Source of the DNA: Chloroflexota bacterium
Lineage (GTDB): Bacteria > Chloroflexota > Anaerolineae > Aggregatilineales > Phototrophicaceae
DNA: 47,492 nt
Direction: 5' to 3'
Assembly: GCA_009841405.1 (NCBI GenBank)
Contig: VXLV01000061.1
Coordinates: 1-47,492, forward strand
Below are positions 1 to 9,057 of the stretch, piece by piece (within the stretch, counting starts at the first letter, position 1; every line of letters begins with the position of its first letter). The notes beneath the pieces were generated by a model that worked only from the letters and a program-made list of their open reading frames with translations, was not told where the DNA came from and made no database searches. The translations under genes and the position numbers were made by a program.

Positions 1-203
1 GTTAATCCGCACCGCAACCCCACTCAATCACAGGGCGCAAAAAAGCGAGAGCTCCCCTCTCACCCTTACAACACAGACTACCAGCACCAAATCGCACTGT
101 CAAGGATGTAATCTGCAATTTGATGAGGACTAACCGATTCGCCAGACGAAACGGAAATGGCCCGGATTCGGCGGCGGCTCCATGCGGTTATCGGTCGGCG
201 ATC

Positions 204-2177
204 TCAGCGATTTACCCGCACCAGGCGCAGCGTCTCGCCCGAGTACACCTGTTCAAAGCGTTCTTTATCGGTCTGATACAGCGCATCAACCAACCAGGCG
301 TAGCCTTGGTCGAAGAGCAAATAAGCGATGTCGTGGCGGTCGATAATTGCCAGCTTCTCTTCAACCGGCACAGCCGCGTCGTAGAGCCGAAAGTTATCGG
401 CGCGCTGCATCGCCGTCTGCTCAAGCGGCAAACTCGAATAATACGCCATTCGTTCCGCGGAATAACGCGAAAGCGATATCACTTTCCAGTGCAAGCCGGC
501 GGCCTTGTTGTGCAGGTTGTCTCGCGAGCTGGCGGCGATCCAGACGCGGCCGTCATGCTGCGCGTCGAGGTACTCAGCGATGTCCAGAAATTCAGACACT
601 TCTGCAGGCACACTGGCGATATCGATGCTGAAATCGGCGCGGCTGTGATATTGCAGAAAGTAGCCAGAAACGGGGAACGCCAGAATCAGCAGCGACAGGC
701 GCAGCCGATTTACCGTCGAGCCATTCATCGAGTAGCGGGAAGAAATCGCGCTCCAGCAGGTACTAATCACAAAAACCAACATATAGCCGTAGGGCATGAG
801 CCATACGACGCGTCGAATCTGAAAGTCGGGCAGGACGATCCGATACATCCAGGCAGTGAGCGGCAGCAAGCCCAGGCCAATAACCACCAGAAACGACAGC
901 ACCAATTTGCTCCTGGCATCGCGCCGGGCCAACGCGCAAACCGCGGTCAGCGCGAACACCACATAAGTCACCAGGCCGGCATGGCGCGGCTCGATGCCAG
1001 AATACCAGCTGCCGCTTCCGAAGGCGGTGATCGTCGGCTGTGAGGAGATCAGCCGCAGCAATATCGACGGGAAGAAAAGAACAAATGCAAGCAGGGCAAG
1101 CTCAACGATCTGTCTTCGTCCGCCGCGGTCTGTGACGAATTGCAGCAGACACCAGAAGCCGACAATACAAAGGACAAAGCCGCCAATCACCGAATGAACG
1201 AAGGCGCAAGCCAGGAATGACAAGGCGAAGCCCCAAAGCGCTCGCCGGCTGCCGGTGTTCGCGTAGAGCCAGGCGCTGGAGATGGCCACCGGCGCCAGGG
1301 CAAATGAGACTAGCACCTTGTCCAGGTGGGCATGAACGAGGAGCTGATTGCCTGCCAATCTGCCTTTCCAGGCGATCAGGCTAAGCGCGAGCAAGCCAAC
1401 GATGACCACCGTCAGAGAAGTCTTGCGGCAATGCCCAAGGTTTCGCGCGAAGACATACATCGCCGCGACTGACATCGCGAGCACAAAGGGATTTATCAGA
1501 TAGCGCGCCAGCAGTATATGCGCGCCGCTGATTTTGGAAACGAGCGCTTGGGCCAATACCCAGTACGTGAGGTAATCCTGATCGCCGATGCGGTTGCCCG
1601 ATTCATAATAGGGCTCCGACCAACCCAGGGGTTCGCTGCGCAGAAAGCCATGGATCATGCCGTGATGGCGGCTCTGATCGTCAGAATTCGACGCCATCAA
1701 AATGCTGCCATGGGCATACAACGCCATCATCCCGAACAGGGTCGCCAGCAGCAGGTAGAGTTGCGGATGGGTCGCCGGCGGCTCAGAACGGTGACCGCGC
1801 CATGCTCCAGTCTTGAACCACACAGCGCCAAAGCCGAGTAGCGCGAGCAGGTACCAAATCAATTCCAGAGTGGTGATTGACAGCGCCAGCGTGCGCGCGA
1901 TCAAACCCAATAGCGTAATCATGGCCAGGGAGTAGCTGAAGCCATAACCGATGACATCCGCCAAGTCCCAGTCTTCACGCGCGGGAAACAAGACAAACAG
2001 ATAGCAGCCCGGCAACAGCAGAACCAGCAATCCAACGACCACACGGGGCCAGATGCCAAATATATTGGCGCCGCCAATAGACAGCGATGCGCCGGCCAGC
2101 AGAACAAGCCCACTAAGGAGCAGGTAGAGATGCGGATACTGCAATAAGTTGACCGGCGCCTTAATCCTCAATCTCAA
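204..2177 (-). CDS. Polytopic membrane protein, paralogue of its upstream neighbour
   Basis: A 657-residue protein with many hydrophobic segments spread over roughly the first 500 residues and a soluble C-terminal tail. The N-terminal 120 residues (alternating hydrophobic helices, an LLPGCYLFVLFPARE turn) resemble the DUF1616-type start of some prokaryotic membrane proteins, and the overall plan is like GT-C glycosyltransferases, but I see no definite catalytic motif, so function is open. It aligns along its whole length with the next gene upstream (2174-4240): both end in a YLLF..GYAW.VDALYQ.DK.RFE..YSGETLRLVRV tail. The start is TTG, overlapping the upstream TGA as TTGA, with GGGAG about 8 bases before it, so translation is probably coupled. 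It is the last gene of the dnaX-ybaB-recR block; its stop is followed by about 200 bases to the window edge with no recognised gene. Confidence 0.85.
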   Translation of the reverse strand: MRLRIKAPVNLLQYPHLYLLLSGLVLLAGASLSIGGANIFGIWPRVVVGLLVLLLPGCYLFVLFPAREDWDLADVIGYGFSYSLAMITLLGLIARTLALSITTLELIWYLLALLGFGAVWFKTGAWRGHRSEPPATHPQLYLLLATLFGMMALYAHGSILMASNSDDQSRHHGMIHGFLRSEPLGWSEPYYESGNRIGDQDYLTYWVLAQALVSKISGAHILLARYLINPFVLAMSVAAMYVFARNLGHCRKTSLTVVIVGLLALSLIAWKGRLAGNQLLVHAHLDKVLVSFALAPVAISSAWLYANTGSRRALWGFALSFLACAFVHSVIGGFVLCIVGFWCLLQFVTDRGGRRQIVELALLAFVLFFPSILLRLISSQPTITAFGSGSWYSGIEPRHAGLVTYVVFALTAVCALARRDARSKLVLSFLVVIGLGLLPLTAWMYRIVLPDFQIRRVVWLMPYGYMLVFVISTCWSAISSRYSMNGSTVNRLRLSLLILAFPVSGYFLQYHSRADFSIDIASVPAEVSEFLDIAEYLDAQHDGRVWIAASSRDNLHNKAAGLHWKVISLSRYSAERMAYYSSLPLEQTAMQRADNFRLYDAAVPVEEKLAIIDRHDIAYLLFDQGYAWLVDALYQTDKERFEQVYSGETLRLVRVNR

Positions 2178-4240
2178 TGGGATTCTCCCGCTCTCGCATG
2201 TACCCGGACCAAACGCAGTGTTTCCCCCGAGTATGCCAATTCAAAGCGCTGTTTGTCCCTCTGATACAGCGCGTCGACCATCCAGGCGTAACCTTTGGGG
2301 AAGAGCAGATAATCGATGCCGTAGCGGTCGATGACGGCCAGCTTCCGCTCGATAGCCACATCCGCCTTGAAAAGCAATTCGTTGTCGCTGGTCTGCATTT
2401 CCGCCTGTTCAATTGGCAGATTCGAATAATACGACATGCGCTCGGGTGTGAAGCGAGACAGACCGATGACTTTCCAGTGCAATGCAATCGCAAGGCTGCG
2501 CATGGTCGTCTCCATGCTGGTCGCGACCCAGACGCGTTCATCATGGCGGTTGTCAATGTAGTCGGCGATTTCCAACAGCTCGGCCTCGACCCGGGTCGCA
2601 TTCACTATATCCCGGCTGAAGTCCACCTGCCGGTTGGAATGAAGGAAACTCACGGTAACTGGCAGGGCAATTACAGCAAGCAGCGCGAGCGCGCGGTCAT
2701 GTTCGTACCGGCGCGGCAACTGACACGCGCCCGACAGAAGCAGGCGGCAGAGAATCGCATAGCCGGATTCAAGGGCGAAACCCAGCAGATAGCCGTATGG
2801 AATCAGCCACAAGACGCGACTGACATGGGCGATGGAGACCAGTCGTCCGTAAATCCAGGCTGTGTAGGGAAACAGCCCAACGCAGACAGCCAGCGCGTAG
2901 GCCAGCATCAGTTTGCTCCTGGCATCCAGGCGCCGCGCCAGCGCCGCGAGCAGGGTGAGCGCAATCAAGACATAGGTCAAGTCGCCGGCAATGCGCGAGT
3001 CAATCGCGTAGAAATTGTTGTCGCCAAGCAGCGGGTTGGATTCACCGAGCTCATATATTCGCGTGTCAGCCGCGTCGGTAACCTCGCCAAAATTGTAAAT
3101 CGTCCGCTCGGCTGTCGTCAGCCGCAAGAGCAAGGCCGGCGCCATAATCAGGAGCGTAAGCAAGCCCAGTTGAATGGCGTTCGCGCGCGCTTCCGGTTCC
3201 GTGATCAGGCGTATCAAGCACCAGAGGCCAATGATGACCGCGGCGAATCCGCCGAGTATGGAATGCGTAAATGTCGTCGCGAACAGGGTGAGCAAGAAGG
3301 CCATTAGCGCCCGCATCTGTCGCGAGACAGCGTACAAGTAAGCGCTGGAAATTGCGATCGGCGCGAGCGTGAAGGCGGCCAAAACCTTATCCAGCAGAGG
3401 GCGCACAAAGAATTGCGACCCGGCTTGCGGCCCAAAGGACGTTACAAGGCTATAGGCGAACAGTCCAAGCAACATATACACAAGCGACATCTTGCGCCCA
3501 TGCTTCAAGTTGCGCGCGAAGATGTACATCCCCGCAACCGACATCACCATAGCGAAGGGATTGATGAAATAACGCGCCAACAGAATCGGCACGCTGCTGA
3601 TTTCCACGACTAGCGCCTTCGCCAGCACCCAGTAGGTCAGGTACATGCGGTCGGCTATGGCATTTCCGGTTTCGTAATAGGGTTCCGTCCAACCCAGGGG
3701 CTCGTCGCGCAGGAAACCGTTGACCGCCGCGTGATGGCGATTCTGGTCGTCGGTGGTTGCGACGGCGAAAAAGCTGGAATAGGCATAAAACGAGACCAGC
3801 GCAGCCGTGACCGCGGCGATGACCAGGACCGCGCCCGAGACCTTCAAATTGATGGGCGGCGCTGATCGGATTCGCCGAGCAACCGCAGCCAGGCCAAGCA
3901 ATGATAGCAGATGCCAGATGAGCGCCACGGTTTCGATCGACAGGACGAAGGCCCGCGTGATGAGCCCGAGCAGCGTGATCAGCGCGACCGAGAAAGCGAA
4001 ACCATAGCCGAGGACGTCGATGAGATCCCAAGAGTCGCGCGCCGGAAACAGCACAAAGAGATAAGCGCCTGGTAGCAGGAAGGCCAGCAAGCCGACCGCA
4101 AGGCGCAGCCAGGGCGAGACAAAAGTAAAACCGCCCAGCGACAGCGCCACGCCCGCAAGCAAGACAAAACCGCTGAAACCGAGGTAGAGTTGGGGTAGCC
4201 GAATGACGCGGTTGCGCGAGCCGACCGCTTTTGATTTCAC
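2174..4240 (-). CDS. Polytopic membrane protein, first of a tandem paralogous pair
   Basis: A 688-residue integral membrane protein with a DUF1616-like N-terminal region (four or five helices, the turn LLPGAYLFVLFPARDSWDL), a long multi-helix middle part, and a soluble C-terminal segment of about 120 residues. The GT-C-like topology would fit a polyprenyl-linked sugar transferase, but no donor-binding motif is certain, so this is only a possibility. The GTG start overlaps the recR stop as GTGA, so it is most likely translated from the recR message. It is about 30 residues longer than its downstream copy, chiefly through an insertion in a loop near residues 390-415 (TYNFGEVTDAADTRIYELGE region). 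A tandem duplication is the simplest origin of the pair. Confidence 0.85.
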   Translation of the reverse strand: MKSKAVGSRNRVIRLPQLYLGFSGFVLLAGVALSLGGFTFVSPWLRLAVGLLAFLLPGAYLFVLFPARDSWDLIDVLGYGFAFSVALITLLGLITRAFVLSIETVALIWHLLSLLGLAAVARRIRSAPPINLKVSGAVLVIAAVTAALVSFYAYSSFFAVATTDDQNRHHAAVNGFLRDEPLGWTEPYYETGNAIADRMYLTYWVLAKALVVEISSVPILLARYFINPFAMVMSVAGMYIFARNLKHGRKMSLVYMLLGLFAYSLVTSFGPQAGSQFFVRPLLDKVLAAFTLAPIAISSAYLYAVSRQMRALMAFLLTLFATTFTHSILGGFAAVIIGLWCLIRLITEPEARANAIQLGLLTLLIMAPALLLRLTTAERTIYNFGEVTDAADTRIYELGESNPLLGDNNFYAIDSRIAGDLTYVLIALTLLAALARRLDARSKLMLAYALAVCVGLFPYTAWIYGRLVSIAHVSRVLWLIPYGYLLGFALESGYAILCRLLLSGACQLPRRYEHDRALALLAVIALPVTVSFLHSNRQVDFSRDIVNATRVEAELLEIADYIDNRHDERVWVATSMETTMRSLAIALHWKVIGLSRFTPERMSYYSNLPIEQAEMQTSDNELLFKADVAIERKLAVIDRYGIDYLLFPKGYAWMVDALYQRDKQRFELAYSGETLRLVRVHARAGESH

Positions 4241-4839
4241 AGCTCGCTGCGTCCTTCGAGCGCCCGCATCAAGGTGATCGAATCCACATATTCTAGGTCG
4301 CCGCCCGTAGGCAGGCCGCGCGCCAAACGAGTCACCTTGACCCGGCTGCCCGCCAATTCTCGCTGGAGATACATCGCGGTCGCGTCGCCTTCCATGCCCG
4401 GGTTGGTGGCGATTATCACTTCGACCGCCTGCCCCTGCTCCACGCGGGCGACCAGTTCGCGAATCTTCAAGTCGTCCGGACCAATGCCTTCAACGGGCGA
4501 AATGGCGCCATGCAGCACGTGGTAGCGCCCTTGATAGACGCCGGTGCGTTCGATCGCCATCAAGTCCAGCGGCTCCTCGACCACGGCCAGGGTCGCCGCG
4601 TCCCGCCCGCGAGAACTGCAGATCGGGCAAGGATCGGCGACGGTGATATTGAAGCAGACGCTGCAAAAGCGGGTTTGCGCTTTGAGGTTGCCCAAGGCCT
4701 GCGCCAGCCCCAGGGAATATTCATCGGGCGCGCGCAACAGGTAATAGGTCAAGCGCGAGGCGGTTTTGGGGCCGACGCCGGGCAAGCGCGAAAAAGCCTC
4801 CACCAGCTTTGTGACGGGCTCGGGGATGGCGCTGCTCAT
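4237..4839 (-). CDS. recR: Recombination mediator protein RecR
   Basis: A 200-residue protein, the usual RecR length. It has the N-terminal helix-hairpin-helix (LPGVGPKTASRL), the four-cysteine zinc finger (CSVC...CPIC, near residues 57-73) and a C-terminal Toprim domain (AVVEEPLDLMAIERTG, then ATNPGMEGDATAMYL). With RecF/RecO, RecR loads RecA onto SSB-coated gapped DNA in the cytoplasm. The order dnaX-ybaB-recR is the classic conserved one and supports the call. The ATG start has only a weak Shine-Dalgarno sequence, and 57 bases separate it from the ybaB stop. Its TGA overlaps the GTG of the following membrane protein gene. Confidence 0.97.
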   Translation of the reverse strand: MSSAIPEPVTKLVEAFSRLPGVGPKTASRLTYYLLRAPDEYSLGLAQALGNLKAQTRFCSVCFNITVADPCPICSSRGRDAATLAVVEEPLDLMAIERTGVYQGRYHVLHGAISPVEGIGPDDLKIRELVARVEQGQAVEVIIATNPGMEGDATAMYLQRELAGSRVKVTRLARGLPTGGDLEYVDSITLMRALEGRSEL

Positions 4840-4896
4840 TACTGGCGTCCCGTGAATCTAAATTGAATAAGATATCCTTGACGACAAGCGTGGCGC

Positions 4897-5271
4897 TTAG
4901 CCCAGCAAGCCGCCGAGACCGGGAATATCGCCGAGGCCGCCGGTGATCTTTTCCATGCGTTCAGCGGCCATGGCCTGGCTTTGCTCTATCGCCTGATTGA
5001 CCGCCGCCACCAGCAAATCCTGCAGGTCGGTCAGCCACTCTTCGTCATCCATATCAATGACATCGGCGTCAATCTCGACCGACTGTACGCGCTGATGCCC
5101 GCTGATCACGATCTTGATTGCCCCGCCGCCGACCGAGACCTCGGTGGTCTCATGCTCGAGGTTCTCTTGCGCCTCGGCCATGTCCTGCTGCATCTTCTGC
5201 AGCATCGCCATGGGATTGGTGCCGCCCGGTAATCCGCCCGAGCCGCGTCTGCTGCCGCGCCGCTTGCTCAT
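4897..5271 (-). CDS. YbaB/EbfC family nucleoid-associated protein
   Basis: A 124-residue DNA-binding protein of the YbaB/EbfC family, which forms small dimers that bind DNA without strong specificity. The family pattern is clear: a long N-terminal helix (MLQKMQQDMAEAQENLE), the strand region VSVGGGAIKIVISGHQRVQSVEID, then D.D.EWLTDLQDLLVAAVNQAIEQSQ. I chose the ATG at 5271 rather than a longer in-frame start at 5307 because AGAGGAGAG lies just upstream and because the extra 12 residues are outside the family. The N-terminus is a basic Gly/Arg-rich stretch (KRRGSRRGSGG) and the C-terminus a Gly/Leu-rich tail (GLGDIPGLGGLLG). It lies between dnaX and recR as in many bacteria. Confidence 0.95.
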   Translation of the reverse strand: MSKRRGSRRGSGGLPGGTNPMAMLQKMQQDMAEAQENLEHETTEVSVGGGAIKIVISGHQRVQSVEIDADVIDMDDEEWLTDLQDLLVAAVNQAIEQSQAMAAERMEKITGGLGDIPGLGGLLG

Positions 5272-5307
5272 GGATACTCTCCTCTGAAGTGACGAGCCTG
5301 TCGCCAC

Positions 5308-5313
5308 ATTATA
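5308..5313 (-). promoter_or_regulatory. Putative -10 element upstream of ybaB
   Basis: On the minus strand a perfect TATAAT lies about 37 bases before the ybaB ATG. At 17-bp spacing the -35 position reads TTAGTG, a poor match, so strength is uncertain. It would give the ybaB-recR-membrane protein genes a promoter separate from dnaX. Confidence 0.4.
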
Positions 5314-5361
5314 CTAGCGGACAACAAATCCACTAAGGGATACTGACTGGAAATTGCGGGC

Positions 5362-6945
5362 TTACTCATCAAGAACGCCGCCCAGCGCTTTGCCGGCTGC
5401 GATCAAGGGGTCGTCAGGCGCGGCAGTCTCTTCCATGACCGCTTCCGCCCCAGCCTCCACCACCCGCACTTCAAGGCGCAGCTTGACCTCGTGCAGGTCA
5501 AATATGGCTTGTTCAATGACTCTGGAGCGCGCGGGGTCGGCGATCTTCTGCTGGAAGAACTCCGTCTGCACGCCGAGGATCAAGCGGTTGCCTTCTATCA
5601 GTCGGACGCGCGCATGCTCCAGCAGCGGCGGAATGCTGCGGTTGTACCGATGCACCTGCGTCAGAATCTCGATCCAGCCTTCGTGTATCTTCGCCACCGG
5701 ATAGATCGGCGCTTCGCCGGGCGCGCTGGCGGCGACCCGTTTGTAGTCCTCGGCGGCCTGGGAGGCATCGGCCGTCGTCTCCGGCGCCCGCTCCGAGCGC
5801 GGGCGCGGCCGCCGCGATACCGCCGGCTGCTGCTCGGATGGCGCAGTTTGCGGCGGCGGCGGCGCCTCTTGCGCGATCTCTATCAACGCCAGCTCAAGCG
5901 CGAGCTGAGGCTGCCAGCCGCCCGTATACTGGTTAGCCGCCGCGTTGAAGGCGCGGATGGCCTTCAGCAAACGGGCGCGATCAAAACGCTGCGCCATGGC
6001 CGCGTAGAGCGCCTGCTCCTCCTGCGATCCTTCGATCAGGGCGGCCGAGGCCGTCTGCGCCAGCATCACGTTGCGCAGATACGTGACAATCTGCTGGCCA
6101 AACTGGCGAGGATCGCTGCCGCCGTCAACGGCCGCGTTGATAAGATGGATGCCGCGCCCCACATCTTCGTCAGCGAGCGCGTCGATCAAATCGCGGATGT
6201 GCAGCGAATTCGCCGTTCCCAGCAAATCTTGCGCGAGCGCCAGGCTGACGGTTTCGTCCGGGTCCGTCACAATCTGGTCGAGCAGGCTGATGCTGTCGCG
6301 GACGCTGCCGGCGCCCTGCCGCGCGATGAGGTCCAGCGCCGCCGGCTCTATCGACAAGCCTTCGCTTTCTGCGATTGTCGATAGCCGCTCAGTCAATTCC
6401 TTGAGGGACACGCGGCGGAATTCAAATTGCAGACAGCGGCTCTTGATTGTGGCCGGCACCTTGTCGATCTCGGTTGTGGCCAGCACAAAAATGGCGTGGT
6501 CCGGCGGCTCCTCCAGGGTCTTCAGCAGCGCGTCAAAGGCGTTGCCGCTGAAGCGGTGCACCTCGTCGATGATGTAGACTTTGTAGGCGCCTTCGCCCGG
6601 CGTAAAGGCGATTTTGTCACGCAGTTCGCGCACATCATCCACACCCGTATGCGAGGCGGCGTCGATTTCAATCAAGTCCAGGAAGCGCGCGCCGTTGATC
6701 GCGGCGCAATTGGCGCAGGCGTTGCAGGGGCGGCCAGCTGGGTCTTCATGCTTGCAATTGACCGCCTTGGCCAGCAGGCGCGCAGTAGTCGTCTTGCCCG
6801 TGCCGCGCGGCCCGCTGAAGAGATACGCATGGCGGACGCGCTCGCGAATCAAGGCGTTGCGCAGCGTGCGCGTAATGTGCTGTTGCCCGACTACATCGTC
6901 AAACGACAGCGGACGCCACTTTAGATACAGGGCTTGCTCGGGCAC
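5362..6945 (-). CDS. dnaX: DNA polymerase III subunit gamma/tau
   Basis: A 527-residue clamp-loader ATPase, shorter than E. coli tau. The AAA+ module is complete: Walker A GPRGTGKTTTARLLAK, a zinc-binding insert with four cysteines (CKHEDPAGRPCNACANC), Walker B VYIIDEVH, sensor 1 LATTEIDKVP and the arginine-finger SRC motif (IKSRCLQFEF). A Pro/Gln/Arg-rich linker at about residues 370-420 leads to a C-terminal domain (IHEGWIEILTQV...) like the tau C-terminal part. I chose GTG at 6945, with GGAGGAACGCCC directly upstream, over an ATG at 6996 that adds 17 unrelated residues. I saw no A-run that would suggest programmed frameshifting to gamma. It heads the dnaX-ybaB-recR order. Confidence 0.96.
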   Translation of the reverse strand: MPEQALYLKWRPLSFDDVVGQQHITRTLRNALIRERVRHAYLFSGPRGTGKTTTARLLAKAVNCKHEDPAGRPCNACANCAAINGARFLDLIEIDAASHTGVDDVRELRDKIAFTPGEGAYKVYIIDEVHRFSGNAFDALLKTLEEPPDHAIFVLATTEIDKVPATIKSRCLQFEFRRVSLKELTERLSTIAESEGLSIEPAALDLIARQGAGSVRDSISLLDQIVTDPDETVSLALAQDLLGTANSLHIRDLIDALADEDVGRGIHLINAAVDGGSDPRQFGQQIVTYLRNVMLAQTASAALIEGSQEEQALYAAMAQRFDRARLLKAIRAFNAAANQYTGGWQPQLALELALIEIAQEAPPPPQTAPSEQQPAVSRRPRPRSERAPETTADASQAAEDYKRVAASAPGEAPIYPVAKIHEGWIEILTQVHRYNRSIPPLLEHARVRLIEGNRLILGVQTEFFQQKIADPARSRVIEQAIFDLHEVKLRLEVRVVEAGAEAVMEETAAPDDPLIAAGKALGGVLDE

Positions 6946-7304
6946 GGGCGTTCCTCCGGGGTTCAGCCGTGAGTCTAGCACTTGCGCGTATCGCAATCAA
7001 GCGGCTGCCGCTGCGTGGAGTGTATCCGTTTCGGCTGCAATCAAGATATCCGATCGCCTATCTCCTGGTAGGGGCGATCCGGTGGATCGCCCAATGGGCA
7101 GAACCGGGTCAAAATCGGGCGACTCACCGAGTCGCCCCTACCAAATCGTCCGCATATCAAGAGATGCACCCGGCTGCGAGCCTTTAGCGCTGCGGCGGCG
7201 GGAGATATGCGCTGTCGTAAGAAATTTGGTCCTTCAATCATCAGAATTACATAAGACGCGATAAACCGAAGTATTCGTCAAATTGAGTTGCCGGGGAGCG
7301 AAAA
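6946..7304. other. Divergent intergenic region between dnaX and the Rieske gene
   Basis: About 360 bases with no convincing gene. It contains one complete paired-hairpin repeat (7067-7142, listed separately). The 160 bases after the repeat should hold the promoter of the Rieske gene, but I found no good -35/-10 pair. Confidence 0.6.
7067..7142. repeat. Paired-hairpin repeat element, copy A
   Basis: A 76-base element with terminal inverted repeats GGTAGGGGCGA and TCGCCCCTACC. It holds two perfect 9-bp hairpins with 3-base loops: 7072-7092 (inner arm ATCC/GGAT, loop GGT) and 7117-7137 (inner arm ACTC/GAGT, loop ACC), separated by 24 bases. The outer arm GGGCG/CGCCC is the same in both. Similar elements lie at 37721, 39402 and 42913. 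Confidence 0.85.
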
Positions 7305-9047
7305 ATGGTATTGCAAAAGCAAGATTACGTGGCGGTGGCGCTCCTGGAGGACCTGCAAGGCAAAGGTTGCATCACCGTACACCCAAACGGCAAAACGCTG
7401 GCGCTCTTTCTGTATGGCGAGCGCGTTTACGCCCTCGACAATCGCTGCCCGCACATGGGCTTCCCGCTCGACAGAGGCTCGGTCGAAGAAGGCATACTTA
7501 GCTGCCATTGGCATCACGCCCGCTTTGACCTCGCCAGCGGCGGCGCCTTCGACCTCTGGGCGGACGACATCGACAGCTATCCGGTGGAAGTGCGCGAGGG
7601 CGAAATCTATGTCGATATGCATCCGCGCGCCAATACCTTTGAACACCAAAGCAATCGCTTGCGCGACGGCTTGGAGCACAACCTGAGTCTGGTGGTCGCC
7701 AAAGCGGTCATCAATATGCTGAGCCAAGGCGTCGCGCCGGCCGAGCCCTTCCGCATCGGGCTTGAGTTCGGCACGCAGTATCGCGGCATGGACTGGGGGC
7801 GCGGCTTGACGACCCATGGTTGTACCATGAATCTGGTCCCCTGGCTCGACGAAGCGGATCGGCCGCTGGCGCTCTTTCATGGCTTGGCCGATGTGGCCAG
7901 CGACACCGCCGGTATGTCGCCGCGCTTCAACCCGCGGCCGCTGCCCAATGACGAGACCGATATTCCCACGCTGAAATCCTGGTTCCGGCAATTCGTCGAA
8001 GTGCGCGACGCCCAAGCGGGCGAGCGCGCCATCGTCTCAGCTTTGCGCGCCGGCGCCGATGACAAGCAAATCGCCGACATGCTCTTCACCGCGGCGACCG
8101 ACCACCGCTATCTCGCGGCCGGGCATACGCTGGACTTCATCAACAAGGCGCTGGAATCCGTGGACTTGACCGGCTGGGAAAACGCCGAGCTGGCGTTCAC
8201 CAGCGTCGTGCCCAATCTCACCGAATCGCGCCGCATGGAAGAGTCCAATGCCTGGCGCAAGCCCATCGACCTGATTCCGATTCTGGAAGAGGCCTTTGGC
8301 GAGATCGCGGACGCCCTGGCCGCCGGGGCCGGGCGCAACCCGGCAGTGGATGTCGAGGCGATGACGACTGAGCTGCTGGGCGATGACCCGCAGGAGATTG
8401 TCGACCTGTTGCTGGATTCCTTGCGGGGCGGCATCGGTCCCGCTCAACTCGCGGGAATCGTCGCCTACGCGGCCGCGCGGCGTATCGCTCACTTCCACAC
8501 CAGCAACGAATTTGGCGATTGGGACACGGCCCTGCACACCTTCACCTTCGCCAATGCCGTGCATCAGGGCTTGCAGCGGGTGGAATCTATCGGCTTGATT
8601 CGCGGCGTCTTTGACGCGGCCATGAGCATCTACCTGGACCGCTTCTTGAATTTGCCGTCGGTCAGACTGCCGCAGCCGGCGCCGGTCGCCGATCCCGACG
8701 CTTTGTTGGACGAGTTTGAAACGATGCTGAACTTGCAGCAGCAGGTCAACCCGGCGGGCAATCTGGTGGCGCAATATCTGATCAGCGGCGGCTTGCCGGA
8801 AAAGCTAATGGCGAAGATGGGGCATTTGCTGCTGCGCGAGGATCGGGATTTCCACACGATTCAGTGCGTGGAAGCGGCATTCAATCAGTACCGCTTGATC
8901 CAGCCGGAATCGGAAGAGCGCGCCAACCACGTGCTGATTGCGGCGGGCCGTTATCTGGCCGCGCACGCGCCGACCATGCGCTCGCAGTTGCAGACCTTCA
9001 CCATCGCCAGGCGGCTGTCCCAAGGGGAGAATTTGTTCGAAGAATAA
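7305..9047 (+). CDS. Rieske 2Fe-2S protein with large unassigned C-terminal domain
   Basis: A 580-residue protein. Residues 1-110 form a Rieske domain with all four ligands: C48-P-H50 and C67-H-W-H70, spaced as in Rieske ferredoxins and the alpha subunits of Rieske oxygenases. The remaining 470 residues are mostly helical and are not the usual StAR-like catalytic domain of ring-hydroxylating oxygenases; the usual D-x2-H-x3-4-H iron site is absent. Instead there are several His clusters (TTHGCTM, LALFHGL, TDHRYLAAGHTLDF, RIAHFHTSNEFGDWD, ANAVHQGL) that could bind a metal; this is inference. An electron-transfer or oxygenase role is likely, substrate unknown. The ATG follows GGGGAG at good spacing. 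It stands alone, convergent with rsgA 10 bases downstream. Confidence 0.85.
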   Translation: MVLQKQDYVAVALLEDLQGKGCITVHPNGKTLALFLYGERVYALDNRCPHMGFPLDRGSVEEGILSCHWHHARFDLASGGAFDLWADDIDSYPVEVREGEIYVDMHPRANTFEHQSNRLRDGLEHNLSLVVAKAVINMLSQGVAPAEPFRIGLEFGTQYRGMDWGRGLTTHGCTMNLVPWLDEADRPLALFHGLADVASDTAGMSPRFNPRPLPNDETDIPTLKSWFRQFVEVRDAQAGERAIVSALRAGADDKQIADMLFTAATDHRYLAAGHTLDFINKALESVDLTGWENAELAFTSVVPNLTESRRMEESNAWRKPIDLIPILEEAFGEIADALAAGAGRNPAVDVEAMTTELLGDDPQEIVDLLLDSLRGGIGPAQLAGIVAYAAARRIAHFHTSNEFGDWDTALHTFTFANAVHQGLQRVESIGLIRGVFDAAMSIYLDRFLNLPSVRLPQPAPVADPDALLDEFETMLNLQQQVNPAGNLVAQYLISGGLPEKLMAKMGHLLLREDRDFHTIQCVEAAFNQYRLIQPESEERANHVLIAAGRYLAAHAPTMRSQLQTFTIARRLSQGENLFEE

Positions 9048-9057
9048 TACTCCGAGC

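Noticed and set aside
2177..3307. Long plus-strand open frame opposite the membrane protein genes
   Set aside because: It is an antisense shadow with no domain pattern, opposite a gene with clear paralogy to its neighbour.
5362..6945. Programmed frameshift to make gamma from dnaX
   Set aside because: I found no A6-A8 slippery run with a following hairpin in the coding strand.
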